In this document: piece by piece, positions 1 to 10,112 of the stretch | How positions within the stretch are numbered: the first letter of the stretch is position 1 | Layout: every line of letters begins with the position of its first letter | DNA from: Agrobacterium tumefaciens | Lineage (GTDB): Bacteria; Pseudomonadota; Alphaproteobacteria; Rhizobiales; Rhizobiaceae | NCBI GenBank assembly: GCA_025560025.1 | Contig: CP048485.1 | Coordinates: forward strand, 1,364,001 to 1,428,000 | Direction: 5' to 3' | Length of the DNA stretch: 64,000 nt | Notes under the pieces: model-generated | Seen by the model: only the letters and a program-made list of their open reading frames with translations | Database searches by the model: none | What the model was told of the DNA's origin: nothing | Translations under genes and position numbers: made by a program

Positions 1-437
1 GCAGATGCCGCAGGTGCGGAGGCCGCGACAGGCGGCGCATCCGGAAGCTTCATCTCGGGCTCGGGCACGCTGACCAGCGGCGCAACCGGCTCGCTCGTCG
101 CCGGTGCTGCTGTCGAAGACAGGGAATCAGGTGCAGCCGTCGCCTTCTGGAGATCGGACTTGATCTCGTTTCCGAGCTGGCGAAGTGGGTTCATCGCGTC
201 GCGCAGCGAATTGGTCGGATTGAGATTGCGGACATCCGAGATCGTCTGCCGCACATCGTCCATATCAGCCTCTTTCAAGGCCTCATCGAACTGCGTGCGG
301 AATTCCCCCGCCATCTTGCGAAGGCCGGCCATCGTTTTACCGAAGGCGCGGATCATGGGCGGCAAGTCTTTCGGTCCGACGACCACGATCAGCACGACCG
401 CAATCACCAGAAGCTCGCTCCAGCCGATATCAAACAT
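1..437 (-). CDS. tatB: Sec-independent translocase subunit TatB (3' end outside window)
   Basis: Inner-membrane subunit that, with TatC, forms the receptor for twin-arginine signal peptides of folded proteins. Visible are the short N-terminal out-facing segment (MFDIGWSELL), one hydrophobic helix (about residues 7-20), the GPKDLP hinge and an amphipathic helix, followed by an Ala/Pro-rich tail that runs off the window edge. The gene lies 53 bp downstream of tatA on the same strand, the usual tatA-tatB-tatC order, so tatC is expected just outside the window. The N-terminal hinge makes the TatB rather than TatA assignment reasonable. Confidence 0.93.
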   Translation of the reverse strand, partial: MFDIGWSELLVIAVVLIVVVGPKDLPPMIRAFGKTMAGLRKMAGEFRTQFDEALKEADMDDVRQTISDVRNLNPTNSLRDAMNPLRQLGNEIKSDLQKATAAPDSLSSTAAPATSEPVAPLVSVPEPEMKLPDAPPVAASAPAAS

Positions 438-490
438 CAATACGCTCCCGAGACCCTAGCGCCGGTCTCAAAACAAGCGGCACAGGCCGC

Positions 491-697
491 TTACTTGATC
501 TCGTCAGCCTTGTGGTCGACAGTCTTCGCATTGGCATCGGCCGGCGGCGGCGTCTGGTCTTCGTCGGACATGCCCTTCTTGAAGCTCTTGATGCCCTTCG
601 CAACATCACCCATCAATTCCGGAATCTTGCCACGTCCGAAAAGGACGAGAACGATCACCAGAACGATGAGCCAATGCCACACACTAAAAGAACCCAT
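491..697 (-). CDS. tatA: Sec-independent translocase pore subunit TatA
   Basis: A 68-residue protein with the classic TatA plan: a short N-terminus, one membrane helix ([14 protein letters not shown], about residues 7-20), the FGRGKIPEL hinge, an amphipathic helix ([13 protein letters not shown]) and an acidic tail. TatA oligomerises in the inner membrane to form the passage for folded Tat substrates. It is first of the tat genes here, 53 bp before tatB, and lies downstream of scpB on the same strand with a 129-bp gap, so it may share transcripts with the scp genes or have its own promoter in that gap. Confidence 0.96.
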   Translation of the reverse strand: MGSFSVWHWLIVLVIVLVLFGRGKIPELMGDVAKGIKSFKKGMSDEDQTPPPADANAKTVDHKADEIK

Positions 698-826
698 AAC
701 TGAAACTCCTGAATTTCGCTTTCAGACGATGTAAGATGTTTGAAAGGCTTTTTCAAACAACAAATTGTCGCTTCAACGGGGAGTGAACATAAAGTTTTTG
801 CGTCTTGTCGCCAGTAAGACGGTCAA

Positions 827-1561
827 TCATTCATCGCCATCGCCGCCGCCGGGCGCAAGCAGGCCCAGTTCTTCCAGATCGAGCTGCGTGATCGGGTCTT
901 CGTCCTCACGCAATTCATCGCTCATCATCGGCAGGGGCACTCCGAAATTGGATGGAATTCGGCCAGAAAGCAGCCCTGCCCCCTTCAGCTCTTCAAGCCC
1001 CGGCAGGTCGCGCAATTCCTCAAGGCCGAAATGATCGAGAAACTCCACCGTGGTGCCGATCGTCACCGGCCTGCCAGGCGTACGCCTGCGGCCCCTGAAA
1101 CGCACCCAACCCGCTTCCATCAGCACATCAAGCGTGCCGCGCGAGGTCTGCACGCCGCGAATTTCCTCGATTTCGGCGCGTGTCACCGGCTGATGATATG
1201 CGATAATCGCCAGAACTTCCAGCGCCGCGCGCGACAGCTTCTTCGGCTCCTTCTCCTCCGTGCGGATGACGAAGGAAAGATCGCCCGCCGTGCGAAAAGC
1301 CCATTGCCCGCCGACCTGCACGAGATTGACGCCTCGATCACCATAGGCGGCCTTGAGCCGGTGCAGAATGGCTGCGACATCCATGCCGCGTGGCAGGCGC
1401 TCGGCAATGAACCCCACCGAAACCGGCTCGGCCGAAGCAAAAACCAAGGCCTCGGTGATCCGCTCGGCTTCCTTCAGCTGCCGTTCGGAAAATACCGTGG
1501 GTTCGAATCCCACCCCATCTGTCACGATCGCCGCTTCGCCGGTCTCGTCGTCATTCGTCAT
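827..1561 (-). CDS. scpB: Segregation and condensation protein B
   Basis: Winged-helix partner of the SMC-ScpA condensin complex that compacts and segregates the chromosome. The core (from RQLKEAERITEALVFAS through RGTLDVLMEAGWVRFRGRR) matches the tandem winged-helix ScpB family, including the signature stretch YHQPVTRAEIEEIRGV. A start at 1561 (MTNDDET, 244 aa) is preferred over an in-frame upstream start at 1579. The first codons overlap the end of scpA by 11 bp, indicating translational coupling. The tail ends in a Gly/Asp-rich stretch (GGGDGDE). Confidence 0.93.
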   Translation of the reverse strand: MTNDDETGEAAIVTDGVGFEPTVFSERQLKEAERITEALVFASAEPVSVGFIAERLPRGMDVAAILHRLKAAYGDRGVNLVQVGGQWAFRTAGDLSFVIRTEEKEPKKLSRAALEVLAIIAYHQPVTRAEIEEIRGVQTSRGTLDVLMEAGWVRFRGRRRTPGRPVTIGTTVEFLDHFGLEELRDLPGLEELKGAGLLSGRIPSNFGVPLPMMSDELREDEDPITQLDLEELGLLAPGGGDGDE

Positions 1562-2399
1562 TATCAGTCCTTTCGGCATTCACGGCGCGATCGTCTCTCT
1601 CGCTCCTGCGCATATAGATGGGCTTGAAGGCGCCCTCCTGACGAATTTGCAGCGACCCCTCGCGCACCAGTTCCAGCGAGGCGGCAAACGCGCTGGCGAT
1701 GGCCGTTACCCGCATGGCGGGGTCGGGCACATATTGCAGCAGATAGTGATCGAGCACGGTCCATTCACCGACATCGCCGAGCAGATTGGTCAAGAGCTCC
1801 CGCGCCTCCACCAGCGACCAGACCTGCCGTTTTTCAATCGTGACCTGGGTGATGGCCTGCCTTTGCCGCAGATTGGCGTAGGCGCTCAGGAGATCGTAGA
1901 GATTTGCCTCGTAGGCGGAGCGGTTGATATGCGGAATATGCTCCGGCGCGCCCCGGGCGAAAACATCACGGCCGAGCTGGGCGCGGTTGACGAGGCGTTC
2001 CGCCGCCTCGCGCATCGCTTCCAGACGTTTCAGCCGGAAGGCCAGCGTCGCGGCCATTTCCTCGCCCGAGGGGCCGTCATCCTTGGATTGCTGCGGAATG
2101 AGCAGCTTGGATTTGAGAAAGGCGAGCCAAGCCGCCATGACGAGATAATCGGCCGCAAGCTCGATGCGCACCCGGCGCGCGCTTTCCACGAATTGCAGAT
2201 ATTGTTCGGCAAGCGCCAGTACGGAAATGCGCGACAGATCGACCTTCTGCGTGCGGGCAAGATGCAGCAGCAGATCGAGCGGGCCTTCGAAACCCGCGAC
2301 ATCGATGACCAGCCCGGCCTCACCCGTCAGCCGCTCCGGCGTCACATCCTGCCAGAGCTTGTCCATCGGTGTTGAATTGCGAGACTTGTCTGCGGCCAT
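1551..2399 (-). CDS. scpA: Segregation and condensation protein A
   Basis: Kleisin subunit that bridges the SMC ATPase heads and binds ScpB. The 282-residue protein shows the family start DVAGFEGPLDLLLHLARTQKVDLSRISV, where FEGPLDLLL is the N-terminal SMC-binding motif, and a C-terminal winged-helix region (VTAIASAFAASLELVREGSLQ). It follows nagZ by 58 bp and overlaps scpB. The nagZ-scpA-scpB-tatA order is typical of alphaproteobacteria and supports an operon. Confidence 0.94.
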   Translation of the reverse strand: MAADKSRNSTPMDKLWQDVTPERLTGEAGLVIDVAGFEGPLDLLLHLARTQKVDLSRISVLALAEQYLQFVESARRVRIELAADYLVMAAWLAFLKSKLLIPQQSKDDGPSGEEMAATLAFRLKRLEAMREAAERLVNRAQLGRDVFARGAPEHIPHINRSAYEANLYDLLSAYANLRQRQAITQVTIEKRQVWSLVEARELLTNLLGDVGEWTVLDHYLLQYVPDPAMRVTAIASAFAASLELVREGSLQIRQEGAFKPIYMRRSERDDRAVNAERTDNDE

Positions 2400-2457
2400 T
2401 GTTCCATCCGCCGGGCGTCCGGCCTGTCGTCCCGATTAACGGGCCGCCGCCCAACTG

Positions 2458-3474
2458 TCAGGAAACGGCCCACATGGCGTTGAATTCGGCTCTCAGTTCC
2501 GCTTCGTCGGAAGCGTCCGCAACGGGGAAACCCGCTTCCACGGCCCGCACCCGCTCCAGCGAACGGCCGGAAAGAACGGGAACCTCCTTCACGACCTGAA
2601 GCATTTCACCCATCACGCCGTTGCAATGCAAGACTATATCGCAGCCACCAGCAACAATATTCGCAGCCCGCTCGCCAAGCGTACCCTTCAGCGCATTCAT
2701 GGAACTGTCGTCGGACATCAGCAACCCGTCAAAGCCGATGCGGCCGCGAATGACCTCCTCGATCACCTTCGGCGAGGTCGTTGCCGGTCTCTCGCGGTCG
2801 ACAGCGTTGAAGACCAGATGCGCGCTCATCGCCATCAATTCACGGTTCAGCGCCCGGAACGGTACGAAATCATGGGCGTCCAGCTCATCGAGCGGCACAT
2901 CGACAACAGGCAGTTCATGGTGCGAATCCACCATGCCACGGCCATGGCCCGGCATATGCTTCATGACAGGCAGCATGCCGCCCGCCTTCAGCCCGTCGGC
3001 CGCCGCCTGCCCCATCTCGGCCACCATGGTCGGCGAGTAGCCATAGGCGCGGTTGCCAATGACGTTGCTGGCGCCTTCCACCGGCACATCGAGCACCGGC
3101 AGGCAGTCGACATTGATGCCGAATTTCATGAGGTCGAAGGCATGCAGGCGCGACATCAGCCAGGCGGCGCGCAGACCCTGTTCACGATCACGCTCGTAGA
3201 TTTCACCGAGAATGCGGGCATTCGGATAGGCCTGCAGGATCGGCGGCTTGATGCGCTGTACGCGCCCGCCTTCCTGATCGATCAGAACCGGCGCGTCCGG
3301 CCGCCCGACGGCATCGCGCATGGCGGCGACGAGATCGGTGATCTGCTGCGGCTCGCCGATATTGCGCCCGAACAGAATGAAGCCCCACGGCTGCTGGTCA
3401 CGGTAAAGGGCAATCTCGTCGGCGGTCAGCGAAAGTCCGCTGCATCCGAGGATCATAGCTTTGCAATCGGTCAT
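2458..3474 (-). CDS. nagZ: Beta-N-acetylhexosaminidase NagZ (peptidoglycan recycling)
   Basis: Family 3 glycoside hydrolase of 338 residues. It removes N-acetylglucosamine from anhydro-muropeptides in the cytoplasm and so feeds cell-wall recycling and AmpC-type signalling. Visible motifs are WGFILFGRN near the start, LIDQEGGRVQR, the histidine loop MKHMPGHGRGMVDSHHELP (K-H-x-P-G-H-G, general acid/base) and LLMSDDSSMNAL, whose first Asp is the expected nucleophile. The start MTDCKAM at 3474 is preferred to an upstream ATG at 3498 because family members begin shortly before the first strand. It sits between the SPOR-domain gene and scpA. Confidence 0.94.
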   Translation of the reverse strand: MTDCKAMILGCSGLSLTADEIALYRDQQPWGFILFGRNIGEPQQITDLVAAMRDAVGRPDAPVLIDQEGGRVQRIKPPILQAYPNARILGEIYERDREQGLRAAWLMSRLHAFDLMKFGINVDCLPVLDVPVEGASNVIGNRAYGYSPTMVAEMGQAAADGLKAGGMLPVMKHMPGHGRGMVDSHHELPVVDVPLDELDAHDFVPFRALNRELMAMSAHLVFNAVDRERPATTSPKVIEEVIRGRIGFDGLLMSDDSSMNALKGTLGERAANIVAGGCDIVLHCNGVMGEMLQVVKEVPVLSGRSLERVRAVEAGFPVADASDEAELRAEFNAMWAVS

Positions 3475-3562
3475 GGTGTCACGCCTGTCTGAGAACAAAA
3501 GGGGTAAGGGAAGAATGGCCTTTAGCCATCGAGACTGCGGAGAGGTGCGGTTAATTTCTCCG

Positions 3563-3634
3563 CGTCATCCTCGGGCTTGACCCGAGGATCCATTTCGGCG
3601 GCCGTGGATCCTCGGGTCAAGCCCGAGGATGACG
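3563..3634. repeat. Perfect 30-bp inverted repeat (rhizobial palindromic intergenic element)
   Basis: Positions 3563-3592 and 3605-3634 are exact reverse complements (30 of 30 bases) around a 12-base loop; each arm also contains its own small palindrome built on CTCGGG-CCCGAG. It lies between nagZ and the SPOR-domain gene. The core CCTCGGGCTTGACCCGAGG resembles the cores of the repeats at 14548-14576, 37980-38072, 42823-42957 and 62333-62483, so these probably form one mosaic family of extragenic palindromes. It may also end transcription of the upstream gene, but no T-run follows. Confidence 0.85.
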
Positions 3635-3714
3635 TAGAGTTTGCCGGAAGGTCCGAATATGCCAAGGGCTGCCCACGCGGCAGCCCCAATCTTTCTACGC
3701 CGGATCAGTTGCTA

Positions 3715-6700
3715 TCAGCGTGCCACCAGGCAGCTGCCGCCGGCCGAGCGGAACTTTTCGCACAGCGCCACGGCTTCGTTCTTGTCACCGGCCGGGATGC
3801 GGACGCGGTAGAACGTGCCCTTGCCGGCGATTTCGGCGGCCTTGATGTCGACGCCACGTCCACCGATGACCGAGCCGAACTTGGCCGACATGCTCTGGTA
3901 GGACTTCTGGGCCTCCGCCTGGCTCGGCAGGGACGCGATCTGGATGTAATAACCACCGGCCGAAGGGGTGTTTGTCGCTGCCGGCGTCGCGGCGGCTGTC
4001 TGCTGCTGCGCGGCTGGCGGCTGGGCCGGAGCGGTAGCGGCGGGACGGACATTGCCCTGATTGGTGACGGTTGCCACGACATTGGAAGGCTGCGAGGACG
4101 GACGCGCTGCAGGAAGCGGCGCCGCCGTCTGCGAGGCCGGTGCGGCAGGCGTATTGGCCTGGGGCTGTGCGGCCTGCTCCGGCGCGACCGGAACACGCGA
4201 AGCGGCGATGACGGCGGGAGCGCCCTCACCCGGCTTGGCTGTCTGGGGCGCGGCAAGTTCCGCGACCTTGTCGGCCTTCGGCGGCTGGGCTGCCGGTGCA
4301 TCGACTTCCTGGGCGACCAGCGTGCCATCCGGCTTGACGATCATCGTGCGGACCTTGCGCGGCGAAACACCGGTTGCGCCGGCGCCTTCGTTGTGCGCGG
4401 CCTTTTCTTCCGGCGAAAGCAGGCGCGGATCTTCAGTTTCGCCAACCGGCGTACCGGTTGCGGTTTCCATATCCCCGTCGTTTTCACCTTCCAGCGGCAA
4501 TTGTTCGGGGATCAGCGTGCGCTGAACCACATCGACCGGCTGCTCGCTGCTGGAAATCAGGGCGGGCTGCTTCGGATCGGCAGCACTGCCGCCAGCCACG
4601 CGGTCATACACCGCCTTGTCCTGGTTGGGCACGACGCGACCGCCCGGATTTTCCGGCACGACCTTCATCGGATCATTATCGGCGGAAATGATGACAGGCG
4701 CGCCATTGGAGCCGGTGCTGGACGAACCGCCTGATATCAGCGCGTAGACACCGCCGCCGACAAGCACCAGACCGATTGCGGCTGCAACCGGCATGATCCA
4801 GCGGCGACCGCCGCGCTCATCCTCATCGCGATAAGCGGCCTGATGATCTACATAGGTGTTCTCGGCATCCCGTGCGTTACCGCGAGAAGCTGCAGCCTCC
4901 TGCATGGAGCGGCGGAAGTCCTCTTCCAGCGCCCGTTCGAATTCATCGGCTTCTTCCGGAGCCTGAACGGCGGCACGCGCCTGCGGGGCGGCTGCGCGGT
5001 TTTCCGCATGTTTGTGACGATCAAGACCGCCGGCGACCGCAGGCGCAAACAGCGTCGCAAGCTCGGTATCGATATCGAGATCTTCTTCGTGACGGCGGGC
5101 AACCGGCTTGGGTTCGAAAACCCCGACCGGCAATTCCGGCACATCCATCTCCACAATGGTTTCCGGATGTTCTTCCGTCTCGCCGATCTGCGAAGGATCG
5201 AAAGGCAGGCTCTCCAGTGTCTGCGGCGCAACCGGCTGCGGCGCAGCGGCGGCAGGACGCGGCTGAACGGGCGCAGCTGCGGCAATCGGCGCGGATACCG
5301 GCACAACGCGCGGCTGGGGCGCGGGCTGCTCCCTTACCGGCTGGGGTGCAGCGGCAGCGACCACAGGCGCAACCGGCTGCTGGCGAACGGGTTGCGGCAC
5401 GGGCGCAGGTGCGACCTCGGCTTCGGCAATTTCGGAAAGGTCGAGATCAAGATCGAGATCGTCGAGCGCAAGCTCGAAATCATCGTCGTTGAAGCCCGCA
5501 AAATCGCTGAAATCCGGTTCCTGAACGGGAGCCGCAGATGTTGCAGCGGCAACCGGGGCTGCCCGTACCGGTATAGCGGCAACTGGCGGTTCCACCTTCG
5601 CAGCCTGAGCGACAGGTGCGGCCTGAACGACAGGCGCAGACTGGACGACGGGTTCTTCACCACGGCCGGGAATGGAATATTTTGCAACGTCGTAGATCAG
5701 CTCGTCCATCGGCGACAGATCGGCCGCAACGGACTTCTGAACAACAGGAGATGTGACCGGCTGCGCAGCAGGCGTGAAGGTTTCAGCAGGCAGAGGCGTA
5801 AAGGCAGGCGCAGTCTCTTCCGCCTGAATGACGACGGGCGCCGGTGCAGGTTCGATCTGCGGTTCAATCCGGGCTACCGGCTGCTGTTCGGACCTCGGCT
5901 CGACCCGTCGCGGATCGACAGCCGAAACATCGCGACGCGCCCCGAAATTGGCAAGCGGCAGACGCAGGCTGGAAAATTCCAGCGAAGAACGGCCGCCATG
6001 CGAAGGCGGACGCACGGAAACGGGTGCAGGCGCTTCCTCGGCAACCGCGATCTCCACCTCATCGGCAAGATCGAAGGCCTGCGGCTCCGGCGCGTAACCA
6101 TGCGAAGACGGAATGTTGCTGGAAACATCGGCCGGAAGTTCCGGCATGGCGTGCCATTCGGGCTGGGCCGGCTCGACGGCCTGCGGCTCTTCCCATGCCA
6201 GTTGTTGGGCGGCCTGCTGGTAAACCACCGGCTCGGCAGCACGCGGCTGGCGCGAATGCACGTCGAAAACTTCGGCGACCGCACCGGCATCGTCGCGGAA
6301 ATCCGCGCGAATGTCCTGCGTCGACGTTTCCACGTAACTGTGAATATAGGCGTTGTCGACTTCCGGAAGCGGCTCTTCCGTGAACTCGGGCGCCACCTCA
6401 TAGGCCGGCGTCGGCTCCGGCGCATACCGGGCCTCGACCTGCGGCTCGGCCACGGGAGAAAGTTCCGGCTCGCGGCGGGCGAAAACCTGCTCGACACGCT
6501 GCATGAAGTCGTTGGGGTGGATGCCCGCACGGACATCGTTTGCTGGATCAAGAACGACCGGATCGGCGTGCGGTGCGTCGTAAACCTCGAATTCCCTCAG
6601 AAGCTCATCTTCGAGATTGAATTCGGGTTCGCGGCGGGTCACCGATGGCGCAGCCTCGGAACCCGCATGCGAAGGACGATCTTCGAAGCCGACGATACGC

Positions 6701-6780
6701 GCCAGTTCTGCCAGAGGATCGTTGTCAGCGAACCCTTCGGACCGGGCGTCCCGGTTATACGCGACATTTTTTTCGACCAT
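3715..6780 (-). CDS. Very large SPOR-domain membrane protein (peptidoglycan-binding, division-associated)
   Basis: A 1021-residue bitopic protein. Roughly the first 650 residues are low-complexity, rich in Pro, Ala, Val and Glu, with repeated PAPV/APVV blocks and an acidic patch (DDDFELALDDLDLDLD). One membrane helix follows (IMPVAAAIGLVLVGGGVYAL, about residues 660-680), then a second Pro/Ala-rich periplasmic linker. The final 80 residues form a SPOR domain (YYIQIASLPSQAEAQKSYQSM ... FYRVRIPAG ... CLVAR), a fold that binds glycan strands stripped of stem peptides at the septum. The start at 6780 (MVEKNVAY) has TGGAA about 8 bases upstream; another ATG lies at 6795. It sits between argS and nagZ, fitting a role in envelope maturation. 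The huge disordered cytoplasmic half is unusual. Confidence 0.9.
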   Translation of the reverse strand: MVEKNVAYNRDARSEGFADNDPLAELARIVGFEDRPSHAGSEAAPSVTRREPEFNLEDELLREFEVYDAPHADPVVLDPANDVRAGIHPNDFMQRVEQVFARREPELSPVAEPQVEARYAPEPTPAYEVAPEFTEEPLPEVDNAYIHSYVETSTQDIRADFRDDAGAVAEVFDVHSRQPRAAEPVVYQQAAQQLAWEEPQAVEPAQPEWHAMPELPADVSSNIPSSHGYAPEPQAFDLADEVEIAVAEEAPAPVSVRPPSHGGRSSLEFSSLRLPLANFGARRDVSAVDPRRVEPRSEQQPVARIEPQIEPAPAPVVIQAEETAPAFTPLPAETFTPAAQPVTSPVVQKSVAADLSPMDELIYDVAKYSIPGRGEEPVVQSAPVVQAAPVAQAAKVEPPVAAIPVRAAPVAAATSAAPVQEPDFSDFAGFNDDDFELALDDLDLDLDLSEIAEAEVAPAPVPQPVRQQPVAPVVAAAAPQPVREQPAPQPRVVPVSAPIAAAAPVQPRPAAAAPQPVAPQTLESLPFDPSQIGETEEHPETIVEMDVPELPVGVFEPKPVARRHEEDLDIDTELATLFAPAVAGGLDRHKHAENRAAAPQARAAVQAPEEADEFERALEEDFRRSMQEAAASRGNARDAENTYVDHQAAYRDEDERGGRRWIMPVAAAIGLVLVGGGVYALISGGSSSTGSNGAPVIISADNDPMKVVPENPGGRVVPNQDKAVYDRVAGGSAADPKQPALISSSEQPVDVVQRTLIPEQLPLEGENDGDMETATGTPVGETEDPRLLSPEEKAAHNEGAGATGVSPRKVRTMIVKPDGTLVAQEVDAPAAQPPKADKVAELAAPQTAKPGEGAPAVIAASRVPVAPEQAAQPQANTPAAPASQTAAPLPAARPSSQPSNVVATVTNQGNVRPAATAPAQPPAAQQQTAAATPAATNTPSAGGYYIQIASLPSQAEAQKSYQSMSAKFGSVIGGRGVDIKAAEIAGKGTFYRVRIPAGDKNEAVALCEKFRSAGGSCLVAR

Positions 6781-6846
6781 TACGTGTTCCACCATCTACG
6801 CATTGCAGCTCTTGCCAGCGTATTGTGAGCAAATAATGGTGATATG

Positions 6847-8604
6847 TTATCGCATCTCGTCAGGCGCGTCCGCTCCTAAAAGAGCCAGGCCAGACTTCAA
6901 AACATTCGCGACAGCATTCACCAGCCCAAGTCTGGCAATGCTCAATTCTCGGTTTTTATCGTTAATAAAACGTAATTCCTGATGGTCTTTACCCTTGTTC
7001 CAGTGTCCATGGAAGGAACTGGCGAGATCATAGAGGTAAAAAGCAAGCCGGTGCGGCTCATGCGAAAGGGCCGCCGATTCGATCAGGCGCGGATATTCAG
7101 CGAGCTTTGCAACCAGTTGCAACTCGTTGATATCGCTAATCAAAGAGACAGACGCCGCCATCTCTTCAGCCGAAGGAGAAAGCCCCGGAAACGCCTCCTG
7201 CGCCTGCCGGAAGATCGACATGGAGCGGGCATGGGCATATTGCACGTAAAAGACCGGATTATCCTTCGATTGTTCGGTCACTTTCGCGAAATCGAAGTCC
7301 AGCGGCTCGGAATTCTTCCGATAAAGCATCATGAATCGCACCGGATCGCGACCCACTTCGTCCACAACATCGCGCAGTGTCACGAAGTCGCCGGAGCGCT
7401 TTGACATCTTCACCGGCTCACCGTCGCGGTAGAGCTTGACGAGCTGGCACAGGAGCACCGTCAGTTTCGACTTGCCTTCCGACACAGCGCGCGCAACCGC
7501 TTCCAGCCGCTTCACGTAGCCGCCATGGTCGGCGCCGAGCACATAGATCATCTCGGAGAAACCACGGTCGAACTTGTTCTTGAAATAAGCGACGTCTGCG
7601 GCGAAATAGGTGTAGGAACCGTCCGACTTCATCAGCGCGCGGTCCATGTCGTCGCCCACTTCCGTGGAGCGGAACAGCGTCTGCTCGCGGTCTTCCCAGT
7701 CTTCCGGCAATTCGCCCTTCGGCGGCGGCAGGGTGCCCTTGTAGACATGGCCCTTGAAGGTCAGATCATTGATGGCCGAGAGGATTGGCCCGCCATTGCC
7801 CTCATGCAGCGTGCGCTCCGAGAAGAACACGTCATGCTTGACGTTCAGCGTCTCAAGATCCTCGCGTATCATCGCCATCATCGCGTCGATCGCCTTGTCC
7901 TTGACGATCGGCATCCACTTTTCCTCGGGCATGGCGCGCAGCTTGATGCCATATTCATCCGCCAGCGCCTGACCGACGGGAACGAGGTAGTCGCCGGGGT
8001 AGAAGCCCGACGGAATGGCGCCGATATCTTCGCCGAGCGCCTCGCGGTAACGCAGGAACACCGAACGGGCCAGCACGTCGATCTGCGAACCGGCATCGTT
8101 GATGTAATATTCCTTGGTGACGCCATAACCCGCAAAAGCAAGCAGGTTCGCCAGCGTGTCACCCACCACGGCACCACGGCAATGGCCGACATGCATCGGG
8201 CCGGTCGGGTTGGCGGAGACATATTCGACGTTGATCTTCTGGCCCGCACCGATGGTGGAGCGGCCGAAATCGATGCCCTGCCCGATCATGTCGGCGAGAA
8301 GACGCTGCCAGTAACCGACCGAGACCTTGAGATTGATGAAGCCAGGACCTGCGACATTGACGCTGTCGACATCGCCATCCGCCTGAAGTGCCGGCACGAT
8401 GAGTTCGGCCAGCGCCCGCGGATTGGTGCCGAGCGGCTTCGCCAGCACCATGGCGGCATTGGTTGCGACATCGCCATGGCTCAGATCGCGCGGGGATTCG
8501 ACGGTAATTCGACTGAAATCGACCTTTTCGCGGTTCTCTTTCACGAGATCGAGGGTCTCGAGCGCGTTTTTGATCCTGGTATCGAAATCGGCAAAAATGT
8601 TCAT
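6847..8604 (-). CDS. argS: Arginyl-tRNA synthetase
   Basis: Class I synthetase that charges tRNA-Arg. The 585-residue protein starts [16 protein letters not shown] and shows the HIGH-like motif in [15 protein letters not shown], the KMSK-like loop in [13 protein letters not shown], and a C-terminal DALR-type anticodon-binding domain ending with [14 protein letters not shown]. Start 8604 is chosen because translated sequence upstream of it (back to 8733) has no family character. It lies 76 bp downstream of dgt on the same strand. Confidence 0.97.
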   Translation of the reverse strand: MNIFADFDTRIKNALETLDLVKENREKVDFSRITVESPRDLSHGDVATNAAMVLAKPLGTNPRALAELIVPALQADGDVDSVNVAGPGFINLKVSVGYWQRLLADMIGQGIDFGRSTIGAGQKINVEYVSANPTGPMHVGHCRGAVVGDTLANLLAFAGYGVTKEYYINDAGSQIDVLARSVFLRYREALGEDIGAIPSGFYPGDYLVPVGQALADEYGIKLRAMPEEKWMPIVKDKAIDAMMAMIREDLETLNVKHDVFFSERTLHEGNGGPILSAINDLTFKGHVYKGTLPPPKGELPEDWEDREQTLFRSTEVGDDMDRALMKSDGSYTYFAADVAYFKNKFDRGFSEMIYVLGADHGGYVKRLEAVARAVSEGKSKLTVLLCQLVKLYRDGEPVKMSKRSGDFVTLRDVVDEVGRDPVRFMMLYRKNSEPLDFDFAKVTEQSKDNPVFYVQYAHARSMSIFRQAQEAFPGLSPSAEEMAASVSLISDINELQLVAKLAEYPRLIESAALSHEPHRLAFYLYDLASSFHGHWNKGKDHQELRFINDKNRELSIARLGLVNAVANVLKSGLALLGADAPDEMR

Positions 8605-8680
8605 CGTTCCAACCTGCGCGAAGGGCTTCTGTTTATGTCCGGCCATCATAACCGGGTTGGCTTCGCGATCGCCCGCTGCC

Positions 8681-9898
8681 CTATCGCAAATCGGGGGTGT
8701 GGTCAAACAGCCGCTGGTGGGCGCGCAGTGCATAACTATCCGTCATACCCGCCAGATAATCGCCCACATGCCGGGCTTTTGCGGCCACGCTCATGCCGGA
8801 AATGCTGTCCACCCAGTAGTGGCTCTGCATCTCCGCCGGCGTTTCCATATAACGGTGGAAAAGATCGGTGACGATCTGTGTCGCGCCGGCGCGGATGCGC
8901 ATGATCTCCGGGTGGCGGTAGATATGGCCGAACAGCAGCTTCTTGATCTGCCGGTCGGTCTCGGCCATTTCCGGCGAGAAGGTCGCAACGGTGAAATCGG
9001 CAGCGCGGATATCCGCCGCACTCTTCGGCTTCAGACGGGCCAGATTCTGCTGCGCAACGCCGATCACATCCTCCACCATATGGGTGATCTGCCGGCGCAT
9101 GATCTCATTGGCGAAACGCTCCTTGTCGAGCACGGGATATTTCGCCCGCACCTGCGCCATCAGGCCGCTGAGGAACGGCACCTCCTCCAGCATCTCGAAA
9201 GTGAGATAACCGGCGCGCAACCCGTCATCGATGTCATGGGTATTATAGGCGATGTCATCGGCAATCGCCGCCACCTGCGCCTCGAGGCTGGCATAGCTGC
9301 CGATCTCCAGATCCTGCAGCTCGCAATATTCGAGGATGGGCAGCGGAACCGGCCCCTTGATCCCCTCGCCCCTGGCATTCACCAGCGGGCCATTGTGCTT
9401 GACCAGCCCTTCGAGCGTCTCCCAGGTGAGGTTGATGCCGTCATATTCGGCGTAGCGGCGCTCCAGCTTGGTGACGATGCGCAGCGACTGCGCATTGTGA
9501 TCGAAGCCGCCATAGGGCAACAGCACCGCGTCCAGCGCATCCTCGCCGGTATGGCCGAAAGGCGTGTGGCCGAAGTCATGCACCAGCGCCACGCCCTCGG
9601 CCAGGTCCTCGTCGAGTTTCAGCGCGCGGGCGAGCGCGCGGGCGATCTGGGCCACCTCAATGGTGTGGGTGAGACGCGTGCGATAGTGATCGCCGTCGGG
9701 GCTGATGAACACCTGCGTCTTGTGCTTCAGGCGGCGAAAGGCTGTCGTGTGGACGATGCGGTCCCGGTCGCGCTGGAATTCCGACCGTGTCAGGCTACCC
9801 TCTTCGGCAAAAAGACGCCCGCGCGTGGTCCACGGATCGGAGGCGAAAACCGCTCTCTCGCCACTTCCGAAACCCAATGCGCGCTGGTCTATGATCAT
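8681..9898 (-). CDS. dgt: Deoxyguanosinetriphosphate triphosphohydrolase-like protein
   Basis: HD-domain enzyme of 405 residues, related to dGTPases that cut dNTPs to deoxynucleoside plus triphosphate. Key residues are visible: an R-H pair in [16 protein letters not shown], the HD doublet in [17 protein letters not shown], and the downstream Asp in [32 protein letters not shown] at 9898 matches the usual rhizobial N-terminus, so the longer frame from 9961 is not used. It is the first gene of the argS, SPOR, nagZ, scpAB and tat block and is divergent from erpA. Confidence 0.93.
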   Translation of the reverse strand: MIIDQRALGFGSGERAVFASDPWTTRGRLFAEEGSLTRSEFQRDRDRIVHTTAFRRLKHKTQVFISPDGDHYRTRLTHTIEVAQIARALARALKLDEDLAEGVALVHDFGHTPFGHTGEDALDAVLLPYGGFDHNAQSLRIVTKLERRYAEYDGINLTWETLEGLVKHNGPLVNARGEGIKGPVPLPILEYCELQDLEIGSYASLEAQVAAIADDIAYNTHDIDDGLRAGYLTFEMLEEVPFLSGLMAQVRAKYPVLDKERFANEIMRRQITHMVEDVIGVAQQNLARLKPKSAADIRAADFTVATFSPEMAETDRQIKKLLFGHIYRHPEIMRIRAGATQIVTDLFHRYMETPAEMQSHYWVDSISGMSVAAKARHVGDYLAGMTDSYALRAHQRLFDHTPDLR

Positions 9899-10112
9899 AT
9901 ATCCACCTGTTGTCTTCTCTGGCCGCGACGTCCTTTTCGTCTCGGCCATTGACCTTTTCATTCACCCTTCATACCTATCGAAGAGGTCAGCGCAAAGCAT
10001 CATCGCGGCGCAGGCGCCTTCACACAGGCTATAGACCGTTAATTTGACCGGTTTATAATAGTGACAATGAGATAATTGCTCTCCGGTTCTTGACCCCGGC
10101 ACGAGGAACGAC

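Noticed and set aside
738..758. GTTTGAAA-TTTCAAAC hairpin between scpB and tatA
   Set aside because: An 8-bp AT-rich stem without a proper T-run; too weak to call a terminator.
4843..6828. A 661-residue Arg/Gly-rich frame opposite the SPOR-domain gene
   Set aside because: Shadow of the Pro/Ala-rich gene; composition is dominated by Arg and Gly, with no membrane or domain pattern.
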